In this document: piece after piece, positions 1-7,086 of the stretch
How the letters are laid out: each line of letters begins with the position of its first letter
Numbering within the stretch: the first letter of the stretch is position 1
From: Oscillospiraceae bacterium
GTDB taxonomy: Bacteria; Bacillota; Clostridia; Oscillospirales; Oscillospiraceae
Length of the DNA stretch: 10,783 nucleotides
Assembly: GCA_031288675.1 (NCBI GenBank)
Contig: JAITQY010000034.1
Coordinates: 1 to 10,783 of the forward strand
Direction: 5' to 3'
Notes under the pieces: generated by a model
The model's input: only the letters and a program-made list of their open reading frames with translations
Databases searched by the model: none
Told to the model about the DNA's origin: nothing
Translations under genes and position numbers: made by a program

Positions 1-144
1 AACCACAATAACAAGAACCACTACCAGCCCCGCAATAGTCGTCATCAGAGCCTGCTCCTCCCTGCCGCTGCGTGATAAGAGTATATTAAGTACGGCAACT
101 ATGATTCCAACCGCCGCTATCCTAAAAATCAAGTCTATGTTCAT
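1..144 (-). CDS. spoIIIAC: Stage III sporulation protein AC (partial, N-terminal 48 residues)
   Basis: Reading from the ATG at 144 down to base 1 gives 48 residues without a stop; the gene runs off the left edge (family length about 65-68). The sequence starts MNIDLIFRIAAVGIIVAV, a first membrane helix. The conserved linker SGREEQA follows, and a second hydrophobic helix is just beginning at the edge. This matches SpoIIIAC, a small two-helix membrane protein of the SpoIIIA-SpoIIQ channel between mother cell and engulfed forespore. An AGGAG ribosome site lies 7 nt before the ATG. The gene follows spoIIIAB with a 34-bp gap, in standard operon order. Identity rests on the residues seen plus the two upstream neighbours. 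The C-terminal part cannot be judged from this window. Confidence 0.9.
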   Translation of the reverse strand, partial: MNIDLIFRIAAVGIIVAVLNILLSRSGREEQALMTTIAGLVVVLVIVV

Positions 145-178
145 TTGCGTTCTCCTGTATTTTTCAATTGAATAGCGG

Positions 179-580
179 TCAAATCAGTACAATTGCGAGC
201 ATAAGTCCGGCGGAAAGACAGGTCGCAGCAAACACCTTACCCTTGCTTTTACGCTCACGCTCCAGTTTTTCATACATCGCGGTCATCCACGCCTCCGTAC
301 GAGTGATGGCAATGCGCTGTTCCTCCGCGCCTACTTTACCAAGCAGCCTGCGAAGCTGGCGTACCTCGTCAATATCTATAAGCGGTTCAAATTTAATTTC
401 GCTTGATACAATCGCGTCTATCGTAGGCGTAAGCATATCGCAAATCTCGCGCCTAAGCGCAGGCAGTGCGTCTATAAACGCTTTTACGTCGCGCGACCTG
501 CGGCGAAGCTCCGTTATGTACATTACTCCAATCGTACCTGCGGCGGCAATCACAATAGCCGCGCCAATAACTTTCAGCAT
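179..580 (-). CDS. spoIIIAB: Stage III sporulation protein AB, shortened form
   Basis: A 133-residue protein with a hydrophobic N-terminus (about residues 2-20), a helical charged middle and a hydrophobic C-terminal segment (about 115-133). The opening MLKVIGAAIVI and the ending with a basic stretch then SAGLMLAIVLI are typical of SpoIIIAB, a membrane component of the SpoIIIA transenvelope complex related to type II secretion GspF proteins. The family is usually about 170 residues. Here the middle is about 40 residues shorter, between the DMLTP motif and the RTEAWMTAMYEKLERER helix. The start overlaps the end of spoIIIAA (ATGCTGA, 7 bp), with GAGGTGAT just upstream as ribosome site. Expression is expected in the mother cell under sigma-E, by family knowledge. 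The shortening leaves no frameshift, so I read it as a compact variant rather than a broken gene. Confidence 0.88.
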   Translation of the reverse strand: MLKVIGAAIVIAAAGTIGVMYITELRRRSRDVKAFIDALPALRREICDMLTPTIDAIVSSEIKFEPLIDIDEVRQLRRLLGKVGAEEQRIAITRTEAWMTAMYEKLERERKSKGKVFAATCLSAGLMLAIVLI

Positions 581-1344
581 CTTATCACCTCGTATTCCCG
601 TTTACCGTTTCTTACGCTGATTTTAATAATACGTTCAAACATATCCGTATCCGCATCCTCGCGGTGAGAGGCGGCAAACAGAAACACACCGCAATTCACA
701 GCCTGATGCAATGCGTCATAGTCCGTCTGCATCGTGATTTCATCCGTAGCTATCACATCCGGATTCATAGTTCGCAGCAGAAACATCACAGCTTCCGAGC
801 GGCTTGTACCCCCAATAACATCGGTGTTACGCCCTACGTCAAGCGCGGGAACGCCGTTTACGAGTGCGGCAATTTCTCCGCGCTCGTCCGCTACGCCTAC
901 TGTAAATCCCCGTTCCGATGTCACACGAATAAGGTCACGCAGAAAAGTTGTCTTGCCTCCGCCCGGCGGTGAAATTATCAGCGTAGATTGCACCGGTTCT
1001 GCGTAAAATTCCGCGATACCTGGCACAGCTCTGCACAGACGAATATTCACGCTGCTGATTTCTTTCCAACCGGTAATTTCTCCGTTACGCACGATTGCAG
1101 AGCCGCATACGCCTACTCTATGTCCTCCGGGCGCGGTGATAAATCCGTGCCGAAGATTAGCCTCCGCGCTTTGAAGAGAACCTCTTGTAGCACGGTTCAG
1201 CGCCTCGCGAATCGTCAGCGTACTCTCCGGAAGTGTAATATGCTTTCCGGACGAAAGGATTACGGTTACTCCCCTGCCCGCCCGTATACGTATCTCTTCC
1301 GCAGACTGCCTGTTCGCTATTTTGCTTAGTACGTCGTCGAACAT
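574..1344 (-). CDS. spoIIIAA: Stage III sporulation protein AA, ATPase of the SpoIIIA channel
   Basis: A 256-residue secretion-type ATPase. The Walker A motif is SPPGGGKTT (125-133) and the Walker B motif is VIATDE (197-202). The family block GFITAPGGHRVGVCG sits at about 67-81, and VADER (151-155) matches the usual VDER. SpoIIIAA is the cytoplasmic ATPase thought to power the SpoIIIA-SpoIIQ channel that keeps the forespore active. The B. subtilis protein is about 307 residues. This one is shorter at the N-terminus, beginning close to the conserved EEIRIR motif (16-21), and shorter at the C-terminus. No good ribosome site precedes the ATG at 1344, so the start is less certain than the family call. 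It is the first gene of the operon seen here, 57 bp after the hairpin ending the previous unit. I saw no convincing sigma-E promoter in that gap. Confidence 0.93.
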   Translation of the reverse strand: MFDDVLSKIANRQSAEEIRIRAGRGVTVILSSGKHITLPESTLTIREALNRATRGSLQSAEANLRHGFITAPGGHRVGVCGSAIVRNGEITGWKEISSVNIRLCRAVPGIAEFYAEPVQSTLIISPPGGGKTTFLRDLIRVTSERGFTVGVADERGEIAALVNGVPALDVGRNTDVIGGTSRSEAVMFLLRTMNPDVIATDEITMQTDYDALHQAVNCGVFLFAASHREDADTDMFERIIKISVRNGKREYEVIRC

Positions 1345-1400
1345 AGTAAATCATATTAGCGCGGCGGCTGGTTTAGAACTTTGTTTGCGAATAATTAAAT

Positions 1401-1429
1401 AAAGGACGACTCACTTTGAATCATCCTTT
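1401..1429 (-). terminator. Rho-independent-type hairpin after the LTA-synthase-like gene
   Basis: On the minus strand, a 12-bp stem (AAAGGATGATTC / GAGTCGTCCTTT, two G-U wobbles) closes a 5-nt loop and is followed by ATTTAATTATT. It lies 25 bp past the stop codon at 1454 and separates that gene from spoIIIAA. The T tract is imperfect, so some read-through into spoIIIA is possible. Confidence 0.6.
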
Positions 1430-1453
1430 GTTAAAAATGTGTGTCCGTTCTGA

Positions 1454-3757
1454 TTAGTTTTCAATTCTCATTTTTCGGCGGTAGTATGCCGCATATAGAA
1501 ATTCGCGGTAAGGCTCCTCTACTTCTCCCAAACGCGACTGCGGCAAGAGCGGATTATCTTTCATAGCCTGATTAGCCGCGAAAATGAAACTATCGCCGCC
1601 CATACGTCCCAAGTCAAATAATTTGTTCATCAGGAAGCACGGGCTTATCATCCCCCCACTGCCGACGAAGTCGTATTCCAGCGCATATTTCGCCGCGTCA
1701 TTTGCGTAAATCAAATACGGCGTAGTATAATAGTTTTCAAATCCGGCTTCACCCTCAAAGGAAATCCCAAGCGAGGCATAGACGCTCTCTCCGCCGTTGC
1801 TTCCGAGCGCAGGGTTATGATCACCGAAGAAAATCAGCACCACTGGTTCGCCGCGGTCAGCGAAGTATTTTACGGTCGCGTCAATGTTATCCACAGTGTT
1901 AGCAACCCCCCACAGATAGTTATTAAGCACGTAGTACTCTTCTTTGGTCAGCTTACCCTGAGCTGCGTACTCACGCGTAAACCACTTAACGTTAGTGTCA
2001 TACGGTCCGTGATTCTGATATGTAACGCTGAAGTTGAAATATGGTTCTGTAGAATTAGTTACATGCTCTTCATACATATTAATAATATCTTTGAACAGCT
2101 CATCGTCACCTATAGGCATAGCCGCATTAGGCTTTAACCCATACCGGTTTTCAAAGTAATAATAGTCGTCAAATCCCATATACTCATTAACGTTTTCGCG
2201 GTTATAGAACCACTTGTAGCTTGGGTGAGAACCCTCCGTCTTATACCCTTGTCCGCTCAGATAACGCACGTAGGAGTTTATACCGCTGCGCGGTCCGGTA
2301 TCTTTAAGCGGGTTGCCGGTCAAAAACGCCCATTCCGTATTGATAGTACCTGCTGCAAATACATTAACAAGCAGTCTGCCGTTGTATGACTCCTTTTGAA
2401 GCGCGTGCCACTTCTTGTATACATCATAGGAAAAATTGACCTTTCCGTATACGCTCAGGTCGGTAAATGATTCAAGCATTACGGCAATGATATTAACTTT
2501 TTTCTCCGCCGGAATATCTACATCCGCATGGTTATTCAGATACTTCGCCGCAAGTTCCTCGCTGTAACCGTCAGGCGGAATGAGGTCAGCCGTTTTGAAG
2601 CTATACAAAAACGGATACGCAAACCCCCGCGATATATAGCGACCTGTATCGCTCCATTGTGAAACAAATTCGTAGTTGCTTATACTGTCATAAATCGCAT
2701 CGCTGCTGTATAGGTTAACGGAAATAAGCGCGATACATAGCACTACTACTATGCCGCCTGCTCGGCTGAGTCCTCTGCGGATACGGTAGCGGCGCGCGGT
2801 AATAGCTCCAATGAATATAACTGCCGCAACTATAAAAATTACCGCCGCTATGACCGCTTTAGTCGGCACAATAGAGTATCTTGCCGCCATAGTCCGCATC
2901 TCCGCAAAATAGCTCAAATCAGACGCCATAAGCGGGTCATCGCGCAATATAAGCTTATAATAATTAACCATAGAAGGAACAAACGTCACTACGGTGGTTA
3001 TTACAGCAGATTTCCAAATACGGTTAGTTAAAAAATATGTCATCAACGCAATAATTACGAATGGAAGCGCATTAAGTCCAAGCACCCTTATATCGCGAAA
3101 ATAGCTGAAAAACATTACGCGCCTGATATTCGGCGTAGGAGCAAAATAAAGTTCTAATATTGACAGAGCCGCAGCCGATATAATCAAAATCGCAAAGCCC
3201 GCCGCTATACCTAACCGCCGCCTGTTATCAGCAGCCCTCTGCGAAGAATACAGCTTGCCGTCCACCGCATATCGCATTGTCAGCCCGGACGCTACGTATC
3301 TGCCCGGCGCGTCAATAAGCTCCAACGGCTTGGCGATTTTCACCGCCTCACGGTATAGTTCGCTGTAGTCGCTGAACTCCAAAAAAATTCCGCGTTCGGC
3401 GTCATAGTTATTCGCGGTAACCACCGCGCCGTAGAACTCCGCGACAGGTTTCAGCACCATCGCCGGCATTCGTGAAATCCAAAGCGTTTCGCACCATCCC
3501 GGTCGGAACGCAAGCTTACGGTTCTTCCAAAAGCCGCGTATCCGCTTATCCGGCTTTTTAACCGCGCCAAGAAATCTCCATCGCATGTCATAGAACTTAG
3601 CGTCGTCAATCGCGCCGACGCCGTGCAAAAATCCATACAGCAACCGCGACAGCAGGAATTTGATTAATCCGAACTGCCGCAGTAAACAATATCTGTATAA
3701 GCGTGTATCAAGCGTATCTGTATACAGCGCGCGCTCAAAGACTATAAATTGTTTCAC
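1454..3757 (-). CDS. LTA-synthase-family membrane transferase with an N-terminal degenerate HAD-like domain
   Basis: A 767-residue protein starting with GTG. Residues 1-175 resemble a HAD-IB phosphatase (LYRYCLLRQ, FLGAVK, RGFWKNRK, a WIS block and YDAERGIF), but the nucleophile DxD is replaced by VFE (6-8). Five membrane helices follow (about 183-204, 226-246, 248-270, 297-319 and 333-351). An extracellular sulfatase-fold domain runs from about 420. Its metal and catalytic residues match LtaS: E429, the likely catalytic T471 in AGTINTE, R520, H583 in QNHGPY, and D646-H647 in GDH. LtaS-type enzymes move glycerol phosphate from phosphatidylglycerol onto envelope polymers; the acceptor here is unknown. 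The start overlaps hisE by GTGA, implying coupled translation. The transferase call is strong. The HAD relationship is my alignment from memory and needs a structure or profile search. Confidence 0.85.
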   Translation of the reverse strand: MKQFIVFERALYTDTLDTRLYRYCLLRQFGLIKFLLSRLLYGFLHGVGAIDDAKFYDMRWRFLGAVKKPDKRIRGFWKNRKLAFRPGWCETLWISRMPAMVLKPVAEFYGAVVTANNYDAERGIFLEFSDYSELYREAVKIAKPLELIDAPGRYVASGLTMRYAVDGKLYSSQRAADNRRRLGIAAGFAILIISAAALSILELYFAPTPNIRRVMFFSYFRDIRVLGLNALPFVIIALMTYFLTNRIWKSAVITTVVTFVPSMVNYYKLILRDDPLMASDLSYFAEMRTMAARYSIVPTKAVIAAVIFIVAAVIFIGAITARRYRIRRGLSRAGGIVVVLCIALISVNLYSSDAIYDSISNYEFVSQWSDTGRYISRGFAYPFLYSFKTADLIPPDGYSEELAAKYLNNHADVDIPAEKKVNIIAVMLESFTDLSVYGKVNFSYDVYKKWHALQKESYNGRLLVNVFAAGTINTEWAFLTGNPLKDTGPRSGINSYVRYLSGQGYKTEGSHPSYKWFYNRENVNEYMGFDDYYYFENRYGLKPNAAMPIGDDELFKDIINMYEEHVTNSTEPYFNFSVTYQNHGPYDTNVKWFTREYAAQGKLTKEEYYVLNNYLWGVANTVDNIDATVKYFADRGEPVVLIFFGDHNPALGSNGGESVYASLGISFEGEAGFENYYTTPYLIYANDAAKYALEYDFVGSGGMISPCFLMNKLFDLGRMGGDSFIFAANQAMKDNPLLPQSRLGEVEEPYREFLYAAYYRRKMRIEN

Positions 3758-4086
3758 GTATTCTTATCCGTAACTTTGAATTTTTTAAGGTTGCCCTCTT
3801 TTTCGGCACGCCGGTCAAGCTCGCCGTAAACGTCCGTGACCGATACTCCCCGTTCCGCCATTAGCACGGCAAGGTGATACAGCAGGTCGCAAATCTCCCC
3901 TGTCAGAGCCTCGTTATCAGAGTTCTTAGAAGCGATGATCGTCTCCGCACATTCCTCTCCCAGCTTCTTCAGAATCTTATCTAATCCCTGCTCAAACAGA
4001 TACTTAGTGTAGCTGTTTTCCGCCGAACTGTCCTTCCGAGCAATAACAGTTTCATACAGCCTGTCCAACGCGCTGTTGTTAGTCAT
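3754..4086 (-). CDS. hisE: Phosphoribosyl-ATP pyrophosphatase
   Basis: A 110-residue all-helical MazG-fold protein. HisE hydrolyses phosphoribosyl-ATP to phosphoribosyl-AMP and pyrophosphate, the second step of histidine synthesis. The family signature is clear: YTKYLFEQGLDKILKKLGEE followed by the metal-binding pattern E44-E45-x-x-E48 and E64-x-x-D67 (GEICDLLYHLAVLM). Length is normal for a stand-alone HisE. A GGAGAG ribosome site lies 7 nt before the ATG at 4086. In many Firmicutes hisE directly follows or is fused to hisI, but here a PIN toxin-like pair of about 670 bp separates them. The 45-bp gap upstream is the widest internal gap in this unit. Its 3' end overlaps the LTA-synthase-like gene by 4 bp. 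Confidence 0.95.
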   Translation of the reverse strand: MTNNSALDRLYETVIARKDSSAENSYTKYLFEQGLDKILKKLGEECAETIIASKNSDNEALTGEICDLLYHLAVLMAERGVSVTDVYGELDRRAEKEGNLKKFKVTDKNT

Positions 4087-4131
4087 ATATAGTCTCTCCG
4101 TATGTAATAATCTTTAAGTTGCATAGCACAG

Positions 4132-4326
4132 CTAAAGGCTCTGTTGCGGATAGCGCTGTTCCCGTACTTCAGTATCTCGCATTTCTCTGCGGAATTGCTC
4201 TAACACCGCACGGCTCCTTGCCACACTTTCCTTAAAGTCTCTTTCTGCTTCTATTGGTGACATTTTTGCCCGTCGTTTTTCGTTTTCCACACGAATATTA
4301 TGAATGTCCTCTGTACTGAAAATCAT
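4132..4326 (-). CDS. Putative antitoxin partner of the PIN protein
   Basis: A 64-residue, highly charged, predicted helical protein. It begins MIFSTEDIHNIR and carries a short motif, KMSPIEAERDF (21-31), like the MTPEE element found in small proteins encoded beside PIN-domain genes. An arginine- and glutamate-rich helix follows to about residue 55. The start lies 1 bp after the toxin stop, with AAGGAGG inside the toxin's last codons as ribosome site, so the two genes are certainly co-translated neighbours. The antitoxin role is inferred from size, charge and position. I cannot name a DNA-binding fold, so autoregulation is not shown. The order is toxin first and antitoxin second, the reverse of classical vapBC. 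It could also be a PIN-associated protein with another role. Confidence 0.6.
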   Translation of the reverse strand: MIFSTEDIHNIRVENEKRRAKMSPIEAERDFKESVARSRAVLEQFRREMRDTEVREQRYPQQSL

Positions 4327-4327
4327 A

Positions 4328-4798
4328 TCATACCTCCTTCATCATTGTAGGCGATAATATCCTAATGGGTTTATATCCTTCGCGAGTATTTACCGCCTCC
4401 ACTGCCGTCATTGCCCTATAATTCACTATATGCTTGAAGTTCCAAGAAAGTACTATATCACAATTGTACACTGTAGCAATAGCTAAATGTAAGGCGTCAA
4501 CATCACTTTTTTTCGGTAATCCTCCGATTGCAAGATATAAATCACGAAGGCGCATCGCCTCTATTGTTTTCTCTGCATCTTCAATAGAAATTTTTGCAAG
4601 CTCTGACATCAAATATGAATATTTTGGCTCATTACATCTATCAATCTCATCCATTGTGGCATCAGATACAACTATATCATATTCCCCTGCTTTCAACTTT
4701 TCCCAAAGTTCAAAAGTGTCTTCCTGTTGATCAGGCGCATCTGGAGCATCAAGATGACTTATTACAGATGTGTCTAAGTAAATCTTCAATCGTTTCAT
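4328..4798 (-). CDS. PIN-domain ribonuclease, VapC-like toxin
   Basis: A 156-residue single-domain PIN protein. The N-terminal strand KIYLDTSVIS gives acidic residue D9; E51 lies in TMDEIDRC; D101 lies in SDVDALHLAIA; and D114 comes just before the family ending SWNFKHI (118-124). These are the acidic residues that bind metal in PIN nucleases, which usually cut RNA when not held by an antitoxin. The ATG at 4798 overlaps the hisI stop (ATGA), with AAGGTGA upstream inside hisI, so the gene has no visible promoter of its own and depends on the hisI transcript. Three 60-base rows inside the gene hold about 30-35% G+C, against about 57% in sampled rows of flanking genes, which fits recent transfer. 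The target RNA cannot be told from sequence. Confidence 0.85.
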   Translation of the reverse strand: MKRLKIYLDTSVISHLDAPDAPDQQEDTFELWEKLKAGEYDIVVSDATMDEIDRCNEPKYSYLMSELAKISIEDAEKTIEAMRLRDLYLAIGGLPKKSDVDALHLAIATVYNCDIVLSWNFKHIVNYRAMTAVEAVNTREGYKPIRILSPTMMKEV

Positions 4799-5118
4799 TC
4801 GGCATTCACCTTATTAAAAAAGCAGCTGATTTCTCCGGTGTGGCAGGTTGGACCGTCAGGACGGCATTTGAGCAAAACAGTATCATTGTCACAATCGCCG
4901 TAGACCTCTAAAACATGCAGATAATTTCCGCTTGTTTCGCCTTTATTCCAAAGCTCATTGCGCGAACGGCTCCAAAACCAAGCGGTTTTAGTCGCTAATG
5001 TACGCCTAAGCGCGTCCTCATTTGCATATCCTAACATCAGAACTTCCCCTGTAACCGCATCCTGCGCGATTACAGGGATCAAATCTGACTTTTCAAAAAA
5101 CTTGGATAAATTACTCAT
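4795..5118 (-). CDS. hisI: Phosphoribosyl-AMP cyclohydrolase
   Basis: A 107-residue protein catalysing the third step of histidine synthesis, ring opening of phosphoribosyl-AMP. Conserved blocks are IPVIAQDAVTGEVLMLGYAN, TAWFWSRSRNELWNKGETSG, and the metal sites DCDND (75-79) and CRPDGPTCHTG (85-95). D75, D77 and D79 would bind magnesium, and C76, C85 and C92 zinc. The frame stays open 22 codons further upstream, but the family start and the 8-bp overlap with the protease stop (ATGAGTAA) favour the ATG at 5118. The ribosome site is weak, which suits coupling to the protease gene. It is a stand-alone HisI, with its partner HisE encoded separately 709 bp downstream beyond the PIN pair. No other his genes are visible, so the pathway is scattered or lies elsewhere. 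Confidence 0.95.
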   Translation of the reverse strand: MSNLSKFFEKSDLIPVIAQDAVTGEVLMLGYANEDALRRTLATKTAWFWSRSRNELWNKGETSGNYLHVLEVYGDCDNDTVLLKCRPDGPTCHTGEISCFFNKVNAE

Positions 5119-6451
5119 CAATATTAAACCATTCCGGAAGTCCGGGTGTGGGGGATGGCAGCATCGCCGTATTTTGCTCGCCAAAAGTAACCCTGATTTC
5201 CATATACTTGCCGCCGACGTCTACAAGGCGGTAAACCGTCAAAGTCGCGGTGTCACCGGCGGAATAATTACTGCGAAAAATCTTTATCAAACCGTCTGAG
5301 CTTTCAACATCTATGCCGTCAACCTTCGTAATGACGTCACCGACCATCAAACCAGCTTTCTCCGCCGGACCGTCCGGTTCAAGTTCTAAAATACCGGCGC
5401 CGACTATACGCTCACCGGAATTGCGGTCTTTACCGTTAATCGGCGTCACTGTAACGCCCAAAACCGCACGCGGCTTATACCCTTTTTCTTTCCACTGGTC
5501 GACATAGCTGACCACATCGTCAATCGGGACGGCAAAACAAAGTCCCTCGGCGTCGCCGGTCGAAACATCCTTAGCCGACGCTATACCGATAACTTCACCT
5601 CGGTTATTAAGCACCGGTCCTCCGCTGTTACCGGAGTTTATCGGCGTAGACATTTGGAACATATTTATCGCTTCATCGGTGTAAGTGTCCGTCGTTATCG
5701 CACGGTCCTTTGCGGATAAAATTCCCTCTGTAAAGGTGAATGTCAGATATGTCATCGGATTACCGATAGCATATACATCTTCGCCGACTTTCATATTGTC
5801 AAGAGAACCAAGTTTAAGCGGTTTCAGTTTATCTTTGCTGTCGATTTTCAGCAGAGCGATGTCAACGCTCGGTTCCGCTCCGACGATTACGGCATGGTAC
5901 TGGGTTCCGTCGTATGACGTTACAAGTACATCAAGATTGCCGTCATACGCTTCCTGAATTACATGGTTGTTAGTGATAATGTATCCGTCCTCGCTGATGA
6001 TAAATCCGGAACCGGATATTGTTCCGCTCTGCCGTCCGAACCAACTGGTATACTCTACGTTTACCGATATGCCGACACAGCTCTCTACACTTTGCTCATA
6101 AATCTCCCATGCGGGAAGCGCACCGGCATCGACTTGCGTCACTGCCTGAGGAGTCCCCGTGCCGACCTGTGTATTGGAATAGCCTGTATTTTGCCCGTAT
6201 TGCTGCCCCGCGCTGAATCCGCGATCATATGTCGCAACATACACCAATCCGGACGCACATCCAAGCAGTACGCAGCACAGCAAAAGTGCGATTACTTTAA
6301 GCACGCCGTTTTTTTTGCGCGGCTTTTCGCGCCGTACAGGCGGATACTCCATCGTTGCGCTGTTCACAGCAGGACGCTGCACAGAGGGCGTATATTTGAC
6401 CTCCGGCTGCGAACTATAGCTCGGCGAATAGAATTTGTTATTGTTATCCAT
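5111..6451 (-). CDS. HtrA/DegP-like membrane-anchored serine protease with PDZ domain
   Basis: A 446-residue protease of the S1C family. A proline-rich, basic cytoplasmic tail (1-48) leads to one membrane helix (about 49-72). A linker follows, then the trypsin-like domain with catalytic H163 (TNNHVI), D197 (VDIALLK) and S276 (GNSGGP). A PDZ domain covers about 330-420 (GILELEPDGPAEKAGL). Such proteins degrade or refold damaged proteins outside the membrane. All three catalytic residues are present. AAAGGA lies 8 nt before the ATG at 6451, and a promoter sits at 6484-6512. It is the first gene of the unit that continues into hisI with an 8-bp overlap. Family paralogues (HtrA, HtrB, YyxA) cannot be told apart here, so no symbol is given. 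Stress control is likely by analogy but not shown. Confidence 0.93.
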   Translation of the reverse strand: MDNNNKFYSPSYSSQPEVKYTPSVQRPAVNSATMEYPPVRREKPRKKNGVLKVIALLLCCVLLGCASGLVYVATYDRGFSAGQQYGQNTGYSNTQVGTGTPQAVTQVDAGALPAWEIYEQSVESCVGISVNVEYTSWFGRQSGTISGSGFIISEDGYIITNNHVIQEAYDGNLDVLVTSYDGTQYHAVIVGAEPSVDIALLKIDSKDKLKPLKLGSLDNMKVGEDVYAIGNPMTYLTFTFTEGILSAKDRAITTDTYTDEAINMFQMSTPINSGNSGGPVLNNRGEVIGIASAKDVSTGDAEGLCFAVPIDDVVSYVDQWKEKGYKPRAVLGVTVTPINGKDRNSGERIVGAGILELEPDGPAEKAGLMVGDVITKVDGIDVESSDGLIKIFRSNYSAGDTATLTVYRLVDVGGKYMEIRVTFGEQNTAMLPSPTPGLPEWFNIDE

Positions 6452-6483
6452 TTTTTCTGTCCTTTCTATGACCTTTTACAAAG

Positions 6484-6512
6484 ATCATAGCATCAAATTA
6501 TTACGAAGTCAT
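6484..6512 (-). promoter_or_regulatory. Sigma-A-type promoter for the protease-his unit
   Basis: On the minus strand, ATGACT (-35, 4 of 6 matches) and TATGAT (-10, 5 of 6) are 17 bp apart. The predicted start near 6477 leaves a leader of about 25 nt with AAAGGA before the protease ATG. The surrounding bases are strongly AT-rich. No operator was identified. Confidence 0.55.
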
Positions 6513-6558
6513 TAACACATTTAAGATAATTTGTTAATTCTTTTTTTATTATCCCCGC

Positions 6559-7086
6559 TTAACGCAAAATCTTACATTCACCGGAAGAGAAATCCACCAC
6601 TCTGCTTGCGATGCCTACTTCACACTCACCGCCATCAATCACCGCCGCTGCATCCGCGCCAAGTACCTCCAATGCGTCAACTGCGTTAGTTGCAGGGGCT
6701 TCACCGCTTAGGTTCGCGCTTGTGCAAGCGACCGGATTTCCGAGCTTTCTAAGCATTTGTACGGAAAATTCATGCGCAGGAATCCGGAATCCTTGAGTTC
6801 CCGTTCCGCTTCGTAAGCTAAGCACCACCGTATTATGGTCGTCCAGCCATCTTTCCGCGTCATGCGGAATGTCGGCATATCTGCGTACTACGTCCGAATC
6901 CGCAACTAACCAACTAATTCGCTTTGCGGATCCGCGACCCTTGATTTCGCAAATACGTTCGATTGCCGCAGAGTTGAACGCATCACAAGCGATTCCGTAA
7001 ACCGTTTCCGTTGGAATAACCACCAATTCGCCATGCTCTATAAGTTCCGCCGCAAGTTCAACGGATTCCGCGTTCGCCGGAATCAC
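6559..7086 (-). CDS. tsaC: L-threonylcarbamoyladenylate synthase (YrdC/TsaC type)
   Basis: A 175-residue YrdC-domain protein. It makes threonylcarbamoyl-AMP from threonine, bicarbonate and ATP, the first step of the universal t6A37 modification of ANN-decoding tRNAs. Seen motifs are VVIPTETVYGIACDA (22-36), K49-x-R51, RIPAHE (101-106), the S123-A-N125 signature in TSANLSG, and a C-terminal GIASRVVDFSSGECKILR. The usual proline after KxR and the usual STVVD are altered (KGRGSAK and SRVVD), while the core tetrad remains. It has only the YrdC domain, without the Sua5 extension, and is slightly short for the family. The start is GTG, overlapping the prfA stop by GTGA, so translation is coupled. 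No clear terminator follows it. Confidence 0.9.
   Translation of the reverse strand: MIPANAESVELAAELIEHGELVVIPTETVYGIACDAFNSAAIERICEIKGRGSAKRISWLVADSDVVRRYADIPHDAERWLDDHNTVVLSLRSGTGTQGFRIPAHEFSVQMLRKLGNPVACTSANLSGEAPATNAVDALEVLGADAAAVIDGGECEVGIASRVVDFSSGECKILR

Noticed and set aside
1345..1400. Possible sigma-E promoter for spoIIIAA
   Set aside because: A TATGAT-like box exists at 1350-1355, but no matching -35 or sigma-E consensus could be found.
5119..5184. Upstream start extending HisI by 22 residues
   Set aside because: It would overlap the protease gene deeply, has no ribosome site of note, and the family begins at the ATG at 5118.
6515..6558. Terminator after tsaC
   Set aside because: Only weak 6-bp AT inverted repeats with long loops are present, without a proper stem and T tract.
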